From Ifrita kowaldi (Eukaryota; Chordata; Aves; Passeriformes; Cinclosomatidae): a stretch of 64,000 bases of DNA. A program made the position numbers and the translations under genes. Shown here in pieces: positions 1-13,300 of this stretch (positions within the stretch are counted from its first letter, which is position 1; each line of letters starts with the position of its first letter). Where the stretch lies: NCBI GenBank assembly GCA_013398055.1, contig VZRS01014168.1:310001-374000 (forward strand). The letters run 5' to 3'. The notes under the pieces were generated by a model. It was not told where the DNA came from, did no database searches, and was given only the letters and a program-made list of their open reading frames with translations.

Positions 1-3000
1 AGTGGTGATTCACAGCAAGGTTTCTTCTAGTCCTGTGTCCTGAACAGAAACCTGAACCTTTTGAGACAGCCCATCACTAATTGAAATACAGAGCTGTGTG
101 CACGAAGCTGAGCTCAGTTGCTCTAAATTCCACCTTTAAGTTGTATTAACACTTAATGTTTAAAAGAAAGCCAATAAAACTGGAGGGAAGCTGAGATGGC
201 CAAGTCGTAACTATTTTTATGATGCGTTATTACCACTGAACAGAGGAAGGATATTTATGATGCATAAAGGTTTCTATCATCCTTTGCATGTGTTTTTGGG
301 CTATCAAAACCAGTTTGCACTATGGGGAAAAATTTTGTTCTTGGCCATGTCTTTGCAATAATAAAGTGATACTAACACCACTGAGAGCAAATTTTTCCCA
401 TCTTGTGTTTCGCTGTCCCATTTATTAAATTTTTATGCGTAAATATGTGTAGTAAACTCTTAAAGCTTTTAAGCCTGAGGCATGCGTGAAGTCAGTATGA
501 GTCCACTTCCATAACCAATAGCTAATAAGAATAACAAGTTAAGTTATCCTAAGTGATCAGATAAAAAAAAAAAAAAAGCCTAAGAAAACAGCCTGGAAAC
601 CCTTTTCCAGTCTCTTCTGTGATGGTTGTGGAGTTAATGGTGAAACGTCAGTGCTGCAGGAGAAGCAGATTGCTGTGCCCTGAGACACTTTCAGCTGAGT
701 TTACAGTGTGTCAGGATGTTCAGCTGTGTGAGAAAAGAGCAGGAGTGGTTCAATATGATGGTATGATATTTTTTCCTGGTGTGTTTTTCATATACACATA
801 AACACACAGCCTGGAGGAGGCAGAGGAGCTGTGAAGCAGGTATGGCATCTGAGCCACTGCATTTCAGCCAGAGGAGCACATGCTCTGTGAGTCAGTGCAC
901 AGCACTGACAGGCTGGATGTTGTGCCTGGGATAGGTGAGTGGTGTTAAAATATTACCCTTTTCTTTTTCAAAGAAAGGAATAGGTTGACATCACTGCTCT
1001 CTGTGTGTATTCCACAGACATATCACCTTGCCTTAGATTCCTTAATAAAATTACTGACTAAGGAGTTTTTGAAATTTTAAACTGCTTCCAGTTAAACCCA
1101 GTGAATTATTTTGGTCATGGTCTAATTTTTTTAACTACTCTTTGGTGACAAATTCCATTAAAAAAACAACCAAAAAACCCAAAACCCCCAAACTCCAATA
1201 TTTACATCGCATTTATTTATCTGGAATATTTGACATGATCATAAAGCTATGTGTCTCTATGTGTAGTGTGGAGTAAAAGTAATTGCAAGGAAATAATGCA
1301 TTAGTATGAAACACAAGCATAAACCTACTTTATTTATCTTAAATGACTTCAGAAACCCTTCTCAGAATATTGAATAAAAGAGTTTCACAATGGTTTCTCA
1401 AATTCAATTACTAATTAATAAAAAGAATGTCTTGGGAAACTCCCATTTTTACATTCCTGTGGTAATTTTAGCAGTGACTTTAAAGGAACTGTAAGAATAA
1501 GAAAAACAAAAAACCACCCACCTTTTTCTCAGCTGTCGAGAAAACAGATCTTATAATAGTTAATAACACTGTTTCATCATTTCGTCTCTTCCCCATCTAC
1601 TTTCTTCCTTTCTTCCCCTTCCCTTGTTTCTCTGCCTGTCAGTTTCCTTCCTCTGTTTTCCTCAAAACATCCTATTTCCTGCTCCTCTGCTGCGTGCGTT
1701 TCCCTATCACATGGTTCCCCATGCTGAGATCCCGTTTCTCTGGAAACATCCTGCCTGTTTGCCTCATCACTGGCACCCACTGACCGGGCATTTCCCTCAG
1801 CAGCTGTGCAGGTTTCAGTGTAGCTGCTGTGCCATTTTCTTCAGGGTGACTTCAGTGTCTGCCCCTTTTTTGTGGAGTTGTACTTCCTCACCACCAAACT
1901 CCTTGAGGGAAGCATAATTTACTTCTTCTTGTCTAAGGAATTAAATGTACTGTGCTATTTGCCTCATTTTACATAATTATATATAATAGTTATATTGCTG
2001 TTAGTCCAGCTTAATGTGTCCCATTTCTGTATATCTGTTTCAAGCAATCAAAACCAGGAGTCAATTCATGGTGGAAAAGCACAACATTAATAAAATCTCA
2101 TTTTAGCTGTAACACTGATCCATGCACGGTGATTATTCTTCTGTGGTTACTTTTTCATTATAACCAATGGCAAATCCATCCCATTATTGCTTCCTAAAAC
2201 CCCCCATTCTTCAGTTTAATCAGAAATATGTTGCTCGTGTGAACATGGTACTACCAAGCAGAGGACAGTCCAGCTCACTGCTGTCTGCCTAAATAGATTG
2301 ACCTCTTGTGTCTTACTTTCCTGGCCTTCATTTCTGACAACCTTGAAAGTGAGAAGTCTTTTTCTTTTCTTTCGTCCCTGAGAAGTGGAAGTCAATCTTA
2401 GATAAGATAGTAATTTGTGTATATTTTTTGTCAGTCTTGAGGAAAATTGAAATTCATAAAGACTGAAAATCTGTTTTTCCAGTTAAAACAATCAAGTTTG
2501 GTGGGATTTTTTTTAAATCTTTAATATAGTGTAAAACCACAGAACGTCAAGTTGTTCACAATAATGTCAAAATCATTACTTCTGCACTGAAGTTAATTGT
2601 GGCTAATATTCTACATATAACTGTGTGTTTTTCATCGTTTTAATTTTTTAGCCACAGATATTTCTTTACACACTGTTTATCTGTTTCACCTTGAATTTGG
2701 ACCCCCTTGAATGCAGTTACACAAGATGTCCCTCTCTCAGTTCAGTTTCTCAACCCAAAGCCAGAAGACAGAGAAAAAATTAGGAACAAGAAACCAGTAA
2801 AACAACAAAGTAATGGAGACCTCTCGAGAAACCTTCAGTCTAACTTTGTATCACTTCACCCTTTTACTCTGGTCCCCAAATACATCTGGTCACAAGTGAC
2901 TCCCGCAGTTCAGGTTTCCATGAACTTTTCAGGAATGTGTCTGACTTTAGTAGGCCAGTCCTGTACTTGTTCTCCAATATGCCTTCAGTGCTTGAACTTG

Positions 3001-4366
3001 TTCCTGCCACTGTTGTTATCTTCCTGTTCTTCTCTGAAAGTACTAGATATCACCTAAAATGAGGTTTAGCAGTGTCAGAGGACTCCAGATTTCAGAATTT
3101 CAGAATTTGAACCATGAGAACTTACAAGTGGATTCATACAGTCAAGTTACAGGGAAAATGTGTTACTACAAAATTCAGTCCAAATGTCAGAGGGATTGAG
3201 ATGCGTGTTTCTAGCTATTGTCTACGAAAGAAACGGGAATCTATTCAAATTGGGTAGGAGAAGTCCAGCTCTTGGTTCACAAGTGATATTTTGGGAACCC
3301 ATGCCATGCATCTCACACTCAGTAAATATACTTTGTGGGGAAGACATCTGTCATGGTTTGACCAACACAACAAAACACAACATCTCTTCTTTGCTTTTTT
3401 TCACTATGGTGTATTTCCAATGGTTTTGTTGTTCTTTTTGGTGGACCGTGCTGACAGATCAAATGTGATTCCTGGTGGTTATTCTTCCTTTCTCTAGTGG
3501 ATCACTGAGCACCATTTCTCAGCATCAATTACAGGCTCATTTAGTCTTCTACCACTGATTGAATGTGAAATTGAGCTAAAATCTACTGGGCTGGCACACC
3601 AACTTGATCCCGTCTAAGATTACTGCTCTGCTAATTGTCAGAAGATTGTTTTTTTTAATTATTACCTTTGACTCTCTTAAGTAAAATCAGGCTTAAATTT
3701 TTCTTGTTTCAGACATTAAATTAATTTGGCTAAAATTAATTGAATTAATATCTACTACACAATTATGTGATCAGGCAGAGCTATGAGTGAGAGCCTTCCC
3801 TCTCTGATTTTTAGCTTTTACAACAATTATATTAAAAGTAATTTTGTCTGTGCATGTTGGTTGGAAGAGGTGAGGATTTCACAGGTATGTGAGGGTACTT
3901 CAGTGGTACTGAAGTTCTTATTTTCACATTTGACCTACAACTGGAAGAGGTAGACATATCTATATTAAAAAATCCACACTCAGATTTACAGAATTCTTAG
4001 AATCAGAAAAAAACATTTAGAACCAGAGAAGACTCTCATAGTCATCTTCTCCAGGCTTTTGTGTCAGACAAATAAAAAATTTCCATTCAATCATTTCTAC
4101 ATCAAGCCCATGTCTTCTCTTTGAGGTGCAGCATGGCTTCCACAGAAATATTAAAATATTGTTGAGCCATTGTGGGACACAATAAAATTGTAAGTATATT
4201 GACAAGACTGAATTCAGTATTCATCAAATCTTCCATAGCATTTGAGGGAATGATGGGATTGGCGCATTGGATGCAGTATCTCTGGAGATCCAGAATGTCA
4301 TCTCATAATAAACCATCTGCTCTCAGTATGACGAACAGCAGTGTAACACATTGTCAGTATATATGA

Positions 4367-4368
<2 letters not shown>
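1..4368. other. Unassigned non-coding DNA
   Basis: AT-rich DNA in which I recognise no gene, RNA or transposon. Open frames here reach at most 116 codons (2707-3057, plus strand). They match no family I know and fall within the length expected by chance. The only simple-sequence feature is a short A tract at 563-577. Old, unrecognisable transposon DNA or conserved non-coding elements could be present, but cannot be told apart by reading alone. Confidence 0.7.
563..577 (+). repeat. A15 homopolymer
   Basis: Fifteen consecutive A residues, preceded by GAT and followed by GCC. No transposon or retrocopy is recognisable upstream. It is most simply a random homopolymer run. Confidence 0.9.

Positions 4369-4427
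<59 letters not shown>
4369..4427 (+). repeat. (TAA)n microsatellite, about 19 perfect units
   Basis: An uninterrupted TAA trinucleotide array of about 59 bases, entered from ATATGAAT and leaving into TATCTGC. The absence of interruptions suggests a recently active, probably length-polymorphic locus. No transposon tail adjoins it. Confidence 0.97.
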
Positions 4428-4720
4428 TCTGCTTCTATAGTGCTTCCAGTGGATAGCAGCTGATCATGCTTACTGCCTCCAGGGAAGGAATGGCAAAAAG
4501 AAACTAATGAATCTAACCAGCTGTGGGGCTATTTTTGAAAAGCTAAGGAATTCAGTTTGTTGCTTTCTATTCCCTTTAAAGGTGGTAAAGCAGTATCTCA
4601 AAGCTATCTACACAGCTTTCATGCAAAAAGGGGTTTTGATTTGCTTTTTAAATGTTTGAGGGAGCTGCAGGAGTGCAGTGTCTCACAGACTACTTGTGTA
4701 TGATGCACATAAACACTGCT

Positions 4721-4960
4721 CCGTGTCTGCTGTCTGCAGCCCAAGGCCCCTCTGCCCGTCACTTCTCTTGCTGAGGGGAATCACAGGGTCAGAGCTCTGC
4801 CTGAATGTCACAGTGCGAGGCCCTCTGATGCCACACACGCATCCCACGAGGAGCACGGCGTCATCGCTCCAAGGCGGCCCTGTGCCCCAGCTCTCGTACG
4901 AATGCAGCACCACGAGTCCAAGGCCTCTCTCTGCCAAAACTCTTACACTGCAGTTCGAAA
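4721..4960. other. Isolated CpG-rich, GC-rich patch
   Basis: Counting by hand, these 240 bases hold 86 C and 59 G (about 60% GC) and 13 CpG dinucleotides, an observed/expected ratio of about 0.61. That just meets the classical minimum for a CpG island in length, GC and ratio. The DNA on both sides is AT-rich with very few CpGs. I see no TATA box, clear first exon or known transposon in it. It could be a small unmethylated regulatory element, a young GC-rich insertion, or a decaying exon. Confidence 0.55.
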
Positions 4961-6260
4961 GCAAGGCCCTTGCTTCTGCCAAGGAGATTTAAATGAGGAT
5001 GAGTAAAACTTAGGAAGGGTGTGATTTTGAGTGCCTTGCCCAAACATGCTGTAAAACCAGTCTTCAGAAAGAGGAGAAATGCCATAAAAACTCTTTTGCT
5101 GTATCAGACTTGGCAGGTCTTCCTCAGCTCCCCCAGCAGCCTTTTCCCCGCTTTTTCCCTCTGGCAATGAGCCTTAAAAAGACCTCAAAGACGTTTATAT
5201 GCTGACCAAAGAAACTCTTTCTATAAACAAGCAAAGAAGGGTTTATATTAAATGTATGTTGTTTATCATTGCCATTGTTGCAGTATATTAAGATAACAGG
5301 CGAGACGAAACATTGACAGCTCCTAAAGCCACTGAATAAACCTAAGCCTGCGCGTAAGTTGTTGCCTGGGGCTCCTTAAAGCTACTGCCTTGGTTTTCCT
5401 CCTGCCTATGCTTGTTGATTTCTATCAAAATGAGTTAGAAAGCAACTCATCTTGCCTATATAATTCCACGCACACTTCCTCTCACCTCCAAACGGGAAGG
5501 TCAGTTTCTGGACAAACTTTGTTTCTACAGCTTTAAAAGAGTCTGTTGTGTTTCACTCTGTTTTGAATGGTGTAATTATCAGTAATTATTGGGAAATGAG
5601 CAGAAGTCAGAGGCAGTTCCAGAGCCACCCAGAATAAACTGTGCATTGTTGCAGGATTGCAGCATGGCTGTTTTACAGAATTAACATTCTGAAATAGTTG
5701 GAAGTGACAGTTTCCTTTTCAGGGAGGGAAGAGGGCAAAGAGCTAAGCTGCTTCTTTAATGTTAATCTTTGCATTCAGGAAGACGTCTGAGCTGGAGAAC
5801 ACAGAGGCATGGAACAGATTCCTTTGTAGCCCACTTCTCCTTTTAAGTGAATCTTCTTGGGTAGGTGCTTTCTCTGTGCCCAGAGAAAGACCTCAAATGT
5901 CAAAACTGGTGGAAAAACTTCTTATAAGACATGTATAGGCAATCAATGATATTTCCTTTAAAGAACACGGAATCATAAGGAAAATTACAAATAATTATAT
6001 TATTCAGTTTTAAATGACATCCTTTGAAAGATGAGGGTCTTAGAATAACTGAGTTAGTCACATTTTAAAATAGTCCTAATGCCCTTTTCTTTTCAAGTAA
6101 ATTAATAAATAAATGTCATGTTGCATGAGTTCAATTAACTGTCAGATAATGAGGACTGTAGAGCAGAGACCTTGATGGGTCACTGATTGCTAATGGACTA
6201 CAGATTCTTGTAGGTCATGAGTTCATTGCCAAGCTGTGTTTAAAGGTTTCTCCTTTTTCC

Positions 6261-6284
6261 ATTTATTTATTTATTTATTTATTT
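6261..6284 (+). repeat. (ATTT)6 microsatellite
   Basis: Six perfect ATTT units between a pyrimidine-rich run (TCCTTTTTCC) and CCCTTTAAAA. No other element is attached. Confidence 0.95.
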
Positions 6285-8493
6285 CCCTTTAAAAACTGCT
6301 TAATTGCAAAACAAAAGTGGCTTCATGATCTGAATGCAGGCACCAGTGTCCACATCCAGACTGTGATGGTTATGGGGCTTCAAAGAGAGTCACACTTCTC
6401 AAAATATTTGACAAAATGAAATTTCTGTGCCATAAAGATCCACCCCAGGTCAGCAGTACCCCCTGATGGCAGTGACTGAACAGTTCTGGAGATGCTGTGT
6501 GTACAAAAGGGATCCTGGAAGGGGTCTGTGGAAGGTTGAACTGGTTCCTTCCTTCATTACTATTTTTCCATTGTTTCCCCGATGCTGACTCTGAGACCCG
6601 ACAGAATAATTTAATTCCATGGTGGCAGATGCAAATGACAAGGACAGATATTTGGATCCTGTGTGAGTGTGACCATGCAGAAGATGACTACATTATTGCT
6701 ACTGAATGAACTTCTGATTTCCAAATGCAAGGTATCTACCACTCATCTACCTGCAAAAAACACACAGATGACAGAGAAGAGAAAAACAAATGTGCAAAAT
6801 ATAGAGATGCATATCCACATGTGCATGTGAATGCCACAGGCTACAGGAAGCAACTATAGAGTAGCACAGCACTGGCTTGTGGACCAGATGGCCAGACTGG
6901 GATGAAGAGAGACCAGAAGAGCAGAGGTGAGGAATGAATGACAAGACAGAAGGTATTTTGCATTAATCTGTCACAATATCAACTGTACAGACTGTTCACA
7001 ACTGCATAACACAGGCTCTTACATACATCAATGCTCCTGGGATTTGGTGCACAAGTAAAGATGTAGAAAGATTTAAGATTCCACTGAGTATTGGAGCTGT
7101 TTCTGCTGTTCTAACACTGTTAGGTATGCATAAAACCACCTGCCTGGCCTAAACTAATCCCAACTGTAGTCAAGCCTGTTTCCAGATAAAAACATTTACA
7201 TCTGAATTAGTCTATTTCCCTTTAGAAGTTCATGCATTTAAATTCAAAGCCTATTTGGTCATATGGATAGGAATAATATGCATAATTGAAAAAGAGTCCA
7301 TTGGAAGTGCAGAGAGGACACAAAGGATGTGAATTTGGTGATATGAAGGTGAATGATTATGTGTTAGTGCCAGACATAATACAGACAGAGATTGACCCCC
7401 ATGCAGGTCTGATAGTCTTTAAAAATTATATCTTCCACTCTTTCTACTCCAATCTCAAGCTATCCTAGCTCTGGAAACAGTCACCAGAGCTAAATTGTTA
7501 GTGGGTTTGTAATGAGAGCAATAAAGAGAAGAATCCTTAGTGAACATTTGTCCTTGGGATTACAGAGGGAAATATAAATAGCACTCCACTTCCAGTCGCA
7601 ACATTTATTTTTCTCCTTTGAATGGATGCTAGATAGAAGTGCATGACAATATGTCTTACTGACCCTGCAAACAGACAGAAGGCAAAACAAAGTGCAAAAA
7701 TACTAATTCTGTTTCTCATGTGTGCCAGCTTCTTTTTACCAACACAATTTTGTAATTGAAACTTTAAAGTGTATTTCTGACTTAAAGTACAGAAAAGCTT
7801 CATTGAGCTTTTTTTCTGCATTGCTGCAAAATATATTTTTCATTTCTCAATTGCTCTGCCCTTCTTCCTCCATTCAAAATACAAATTCAGTTGCTGAAAG
7901 CAGCTGAATCTTGCACTAAAGCACAAACTTTGCTTCCATAGTATCTTCTGCCCTGCTAAGCAACTGGTTGTGATGCACTTACTTCAAGTTTTACCAGGAA
8001 TATTCCATAGAAGAATACTTGGCTTTGGCCAAAGATGTCATTCCACTTCAGCAATGTGGAGTTATTCAGCTCGCAAAGCAGGAGTTACCTGGAGAGAGCA
8101 TATGGAAGTTAATTGCATCAATGTACTGACAGCACTGGTCATTGAAAGTTTCTCCCAAATGACTGTTCAGCTCAAGAGAAATACAGCTATTTCTTTCAGC
8201 TGAAAATATGTCAAAATGTTATTTTGGAAAGAAACTCCTGACATTCAGCTTCACTGCTTGTAAAATTAGTGTCACTGCACTTGTCAGAAGTTCCCCTATA
8301 AATTTGAGCTGTGAGACCTTGAGCAACTCGTGAATAGGATAAAATGCTGTGTGGAACAAACTGATAATATTTCAGTCATAGCTAGTTTTGAAATAGTATT
8401 TTAAATGCAGATCCACTTCCAGATATACAAGTAAAGGAGATGGAAGAACCCAGGACTGGGAAAAGACTTTTTTTTTCTCTGTTCCAGAAGCGG

Positions 8494-8520
8494 TTAAACA
8501 TTAAGCTGTTTAATGTTTAA
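8494..8520. repeat. Perfect inverted repeat, 11-bp arms
   Basis: TTAAACATTAA (8494-8504) is followed, after the five bases GCTGT, by its exact reverse complement TTAATGTTTAA (8510-8520). The arms are entirely A/T except for one C/G pair, so a chance origin in AT-rich DNA is quite possible. No function is inferred. Confidence 0.85.
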
Positions 8521-9727
8521 TACTTAATACACTTTAGTTGCAACTAGATAAACACAAATATTAATAAAACAAAAAAAACCCCAAACCCCTACCCCAAAAC
8601 CAAACCAGAATGGTAGTCATCATTTAGAATGGTTTTAAAATGAGAAAAATTAGATTGTCATGAACCAGACTAAGAGATTTGTGACTGTGGGATATTGAAA
8701 TGTGAAAAATTTGGTTTATATCTGTGTTTCTCCGGGCTGTCAATTAGAAACATGTCTATGTTACCCCTCATAGTGGCCAAGTCTACTTTCACATACAGTT
8801 TTTAGAACTGTATATATCTAGAACCAGTGATATGATTTGGCTGAGATATTTACTAAACCATTTCCTAAATCTCCACAAGCAATGAGGAGTACAAATGGAG
8901 GAAAGTTCAAATAGTTCTAATAACTTTCCTGAAATCATGGTCTTCCAGATTGACATTCACATTGGTGAACAAATTTTTAAATATCTGATTAGACAGATAG
9001 GCAGGTGTTAGACTCTAAATACAAAAGGTTGCCATTCATGGGCCAGACCAATTTTCTCCTGCATGAATAAGAAAGCAGTGCTTACTCCTTTTGGCAGCAA
9101 GATCAGAGGAACGGTGGTCTTCTGTCAAAAGCTTTTCCCTCAGGGCATAGTCCTAGCATTGTGATGTGGCAATAATTTTCTAATTGCTACTAACTGCTCC
9201 TTAAGGGCTGGATTGTAATGAAAGCCTTTGCCTTTTCTTTAACACGAATCAGCTGAATCAGAACTTTTACTCCTGGTGGGGAGTTTAACACCAGGATTTC
9301 AGGTTTAAAGACCTTTTCTTCCTGGAAACCCTTGGTCTGGAATGCTTGTGTGTTTAAAATGAAAGGAGGCTGCTGAAAGCGTTTTCAAAGTCTTAACATT
9401 CCACTTACAAACTACATTTACCATAAATTCTTAGAAATTCATTATGCTTACAATAAACTTTTAGCTTGAAGCAAATTGTTCTATAATTATCTGCATCAGA
9501 GGGTTTGTGTGTTGTCCTCCAAAGCATCTGTTACTGGGTACTGCCCAAGGAGATGCTGTTAAGGACTGCAGATCTGACCCTGGATACAAGTCCCGGGAGA
9601 GCCGACCAGCTGGGTAACAGCGGCAGCTGGAGGTCTGCTCCAGCCTCCCTCCCTCTCTCTCACAGCAGAGTTAGTCAGGTTAGCCCTGGATTTGTACAGC
9701 TGAGACTTGAAAAACTCTAAAGACGAG

Positions 9728-10300
9728 AAACTGCTCTCTGGGTAGTCTGTTCCCTTGCTGCCATACTCCTCAAGTGAAGAAGTTTTTCCTGATGCACAGC
9801 CTGACCCTCCCAAGCAGCGGCGTGTAGATCTTGTGCCTTGTTTTACCAACTCCTGCCTCCAAGAAAAGTTCAGCTCCATCACATTTGCAGCTCCAGATTG
9901 CACGCTTGGGCTAGGTTGCCTCAGTTTCTTAAGGACTTAAGGAGCCAAACATCTTCAAATTTTGCTCACAGGTTCGCAGTCATAATAGCGGTTATCTGTC
10001 TGCTGGACCATGTCATTTCTGAACAGCTTTTGCTAACTAGGTGCCCCGTAACTCAACACACATTCCAAGAGCAGCCTCCCCGCTGGCTAGCGGGGATACT
10101 AACATCTCTTTATTAACTAGCCACTGCCCTCCTCCAGTGGTAGCCAAATAAGCAGCTTGCCTTGTGACAGAGCACATTGTTGGCCATATCCAGTGTGCCA
10201 CTCGCCATAATCCCAGGGTCATTCTCAGCAGGGCCAATATTCCTGGGCTATACTGATGCAGGTGGTTATCCTGCTCTTTGTTGATTGTCGTGACTCATTT
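9728..10300 (-). mobile_element. Eroded CR1 LINE fragment
   Basis: Two blocks resemble the reverse complement of the 3' part of avian CR1 and lie in the right order. At 9731-9905 the familiar run CTGGG-AGTCTGTTCC, GTGAAGAAGTTTTTCCTGATG, CAGCCTGACCCTCCC and GTTCAGCTCCATCACATTTGC can be followed. At about 10165-10260 there is a weaker block around GCACATTGTTGGCCAT, TCCCAGGGTCATTCTCAGCAGGG and TACTGATGCAGGTGG. Their separation (about 400 bases) is close to that in CR1. The 3' end with its octamer repeats is missing and divergence is high, so this is an old copy. No reverse-transcriptase frame survives. The first block is fairly sure, the second less so. Confidence 0.62.
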
Positions 10301-13300
10301 CTATGATCTGAGAAAGGAATATTTCCTTAATCTCTTTCTGTTTTCCACACAAAATAGGTATTTGCTACTGTGGCTCTTTTGTGGATACTTTTTAAAATCT
10401 TTTGATGCTGTCAAACTTCTTAGAGAGAAGTTGGTGCAAAAAAAGTAAGCGCGGTCTTTCTGTCACATTAGACTTAAAAATATCAGATATATATTGCTAA
10501 AGTTTTCAAAGAAATAAAGTCAGAGTTAATGTATTGATTTATTAAAAGGATCCCATCTTCCTAGGAAAGAGCTGCCTGATTACAGTCAGTGGTAACTGAG
10601 CTTGACCAAATTAAAGGGAGGTAGCAGAAAGGGACGTGTTTCCACCTCTGTTTTGCTTTCCTGTGTAGCTGGTGGTTGTAACTGGCTAAAAGCAATTTAT
10701 AATTAATCAACACAACTATCATTTATAATACAATAAACGATTGTGTTCATTTTCAGAATTCCTATATCCTGTTAGGAGCTATCATGATTTCATTCACAGA
10801 ATGTGAATATTAATATTTCATTTTTTAATCTATAGATTACATAATCCCTGAAAAAAAATGATGGCAATATTAAATAAAACATTGACTTTTTTCAACATTG
10901 GTTTGTGTGCTAGATACAGTATGAAGTAAAGCAAAACAAGACCTTTCAAATGTAAAGTTTTCTATTGATAAAATCAGGGGCATTAAAATAACCACTTCAC
11001 ACGTGTTGTTGACTGCATTTTACAGCATTTGACACACTACATAATAACAACACAATCAGCAAAGTTGAGTTACTATTTCCATAAACTATGTATTTTAGCA
11101 GCTCTGTGCTTTTATCATTGCATGGATGTGATGCTTATAGCCTTATTTTGAAATGTTTTCCCATCAGGAAGTTTCAGTAGTAATAGAAAAGCTTTTACAG
11201 AGGAAAGCATAAAGGACTTGCAATAGCTAGCAAGCATGACATCATTAAAAAGCAATGAATGTTAGGAATATTCCTGTTCTAATCCAGGCCACACATCCTG
11301 CTGGTCTGGAAGACAGCCAAGCTCAACATCCTTTTAGGGTTACAGGGCAGGCTGTGGCCTTTCACAGTTTGCTTTAGAAATCTCTGCATGTGGAATACTC
11401 ACTGGCAGGCATTACAATAAAATCTAAAATTACTCCATCAGAGAGCTGGTGTTCCACCCTTCCTGCATTCTTCCCTGACACTGAAATTGCCCAAAAAGAG
11501 CTCTATTGCATTTCATAGATTTCTGTGACGGACTGTGTACAGAGATGATGGGGGATGATTTTGCACATAGGTTCAACAGCATGTTCCACTTGAGAAAAAA
11601 AAAATATTTAGACTGCTTAAAAATATGTTGTGATAATACTCTTTTTAGTTCCATCGCATGAAGTCATTAGGGTTCAGTTCTGCAGGCTTTTATCTGTATT
11701 TTCAGTGAATGTTTTAGATGACCAGAGGAAAAATGATTAGACCTTTCCTTTACACAGCACGGCTGTCACATCAACTGTACAGAGTGTAGCTCCCTGGGGC
11801 CAGGCACTCTGCCATGCTAAATCCCTTTACACGATTCCTTTGGGGGAAAAGGGAACAGAAAGCTGCAGCAAAATGAAGAGTGAAAGACTCCCAGAGCAGT
11901 GTTGTTACTTAGCTGACAAAAAATGAGAAGTATAAGTGATTTCAGGATGCTGCTATATTATTCCCAGTTAAAGTCCTCAGCAGCATTCATAGGAGATAGT
12001 CTTACTGTCAGTACCCAGTTAGATGATGAAGTAAGATTGCAGTGGGGCGACAGTCTGTCATTTGTATGAGGATTTTAGATGCCTAAAGAGTAACTTAGGG
12101 AAAATATTATTTCTCTGACCAACTAATGGAAAGAGACACAGGTTTCTGCAGCCCTCACAATGAGCTCCTGTCTCTCTAAACATAGATAGTAGCTGTTGAT
12201 TGGCTTTCTATATTGGCAGCACAAGGAATAGATGTATCTATTTTAAAGTATTCACTAGGGGCCTAAAGTTTAGGTGTGTTACAGATGCTACAGCCAGGTG
12301 ATTTAATAGTATTCCTTTGTTCCCAGGCTTCCAAAACCACCAGTGAATTGAACACATTCCCTTATAAATTACTCAAATTTTAATTGTGTTCTGAATCCTC
12401 CAATAATATTGATCATGGTCATCTGAAAAATGTGGGAATTGAGAATGAGGCTACAGTCTTTTGTAGCACTTTAAAAGACATGTTTTTTTGGGAAAAGCCT
12501 GGATTAAGAAGTTCCTAACCTTCATGATGTACTCCTGTGCCAGTTGAACCAACATTTACTACTCCAATGTATTACGCTATGTATCAAGTGAACGGGTGAA
12601 ATTATCCAGTTGAATATAACCACTCCCTCTTTTTTCACAGACTGACCTGTGATCTAATTTACACCATGGTTTCACAAAGGGTTGGGTCACCACAGATCAG
12701 GAGCTATGAAATTCAGCATAGTTTTTTAATCTGTCTTCGACTCAAAAACCAGAATCTTCTGAAATTACACACAGAGGCACATGAATTAGGTGTCCAAAAT
12801 ACAACTGAATGAAATTCCTTAATTACTACACTTTCATTTTATTCTAAAGAGTAATTAGTATTTACACTAAGACTGAAATATGTTACAGGATATCATACAG
12901 AAAAACAATATTTCAAGCTCAGAATTCTTTATTAAGTGCTAAGTTACAAAGCCCAGTATGAAAAAGTATGTTTAGAAAAACTGTACAGCATTTTTATATC
13001 AAAATCCGTCCCCATAAACTGGATGACTTTCTGGAAGAAAATAAGTTATCCATAAATAGTAATACTGAAAAAGACAGCAGGAACTGGCGATTTATAAGAA
13101 ATAGAGGCACTTACCAGTCAAGACAATCCCAGAGAGATAAGATGGGGGAAACACAGACACTCTGAAGTGTATTGTTGCAATGGTAATCACATCAACTCTG
13201 TGTCTTGCTGGTTTGTGACTGTTATTCTGTATAGCAGGAAAGGAAGTATAGTACGAAAACAGTCTCAGGATTTGTCTATGGTTATAATTTCAGTGTCAAA

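Larger units (their letters stand above)
4428..9727. other. Unassigned non-coding DNA with a CpG-rich patch
   Basis: No gene is recognisable. The stretch holds the CpG-rich patch at 4721-4960, a short (ATTT)n repeat at 6261-6284 and a perfect inverted repeat at 8494-8520, each listed separately. An A/C-rich low-complexity run follows at about 8565-8605. The overlapping open frames at 4678-5167 on both strands follow from the high GC of the CpG patch, which has few stop codons, and are not taken as genes. Confidence 0.65.

Noticed and set aside
9972..9990. GGTTCGCAGTC, resembling a tRNA B box
   Set aside because: There is no matching A box, acceptor stem or anticodon arm around it, and it lies within the eroded CR1 region. 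No other site in the window resembles a tRNA gene.
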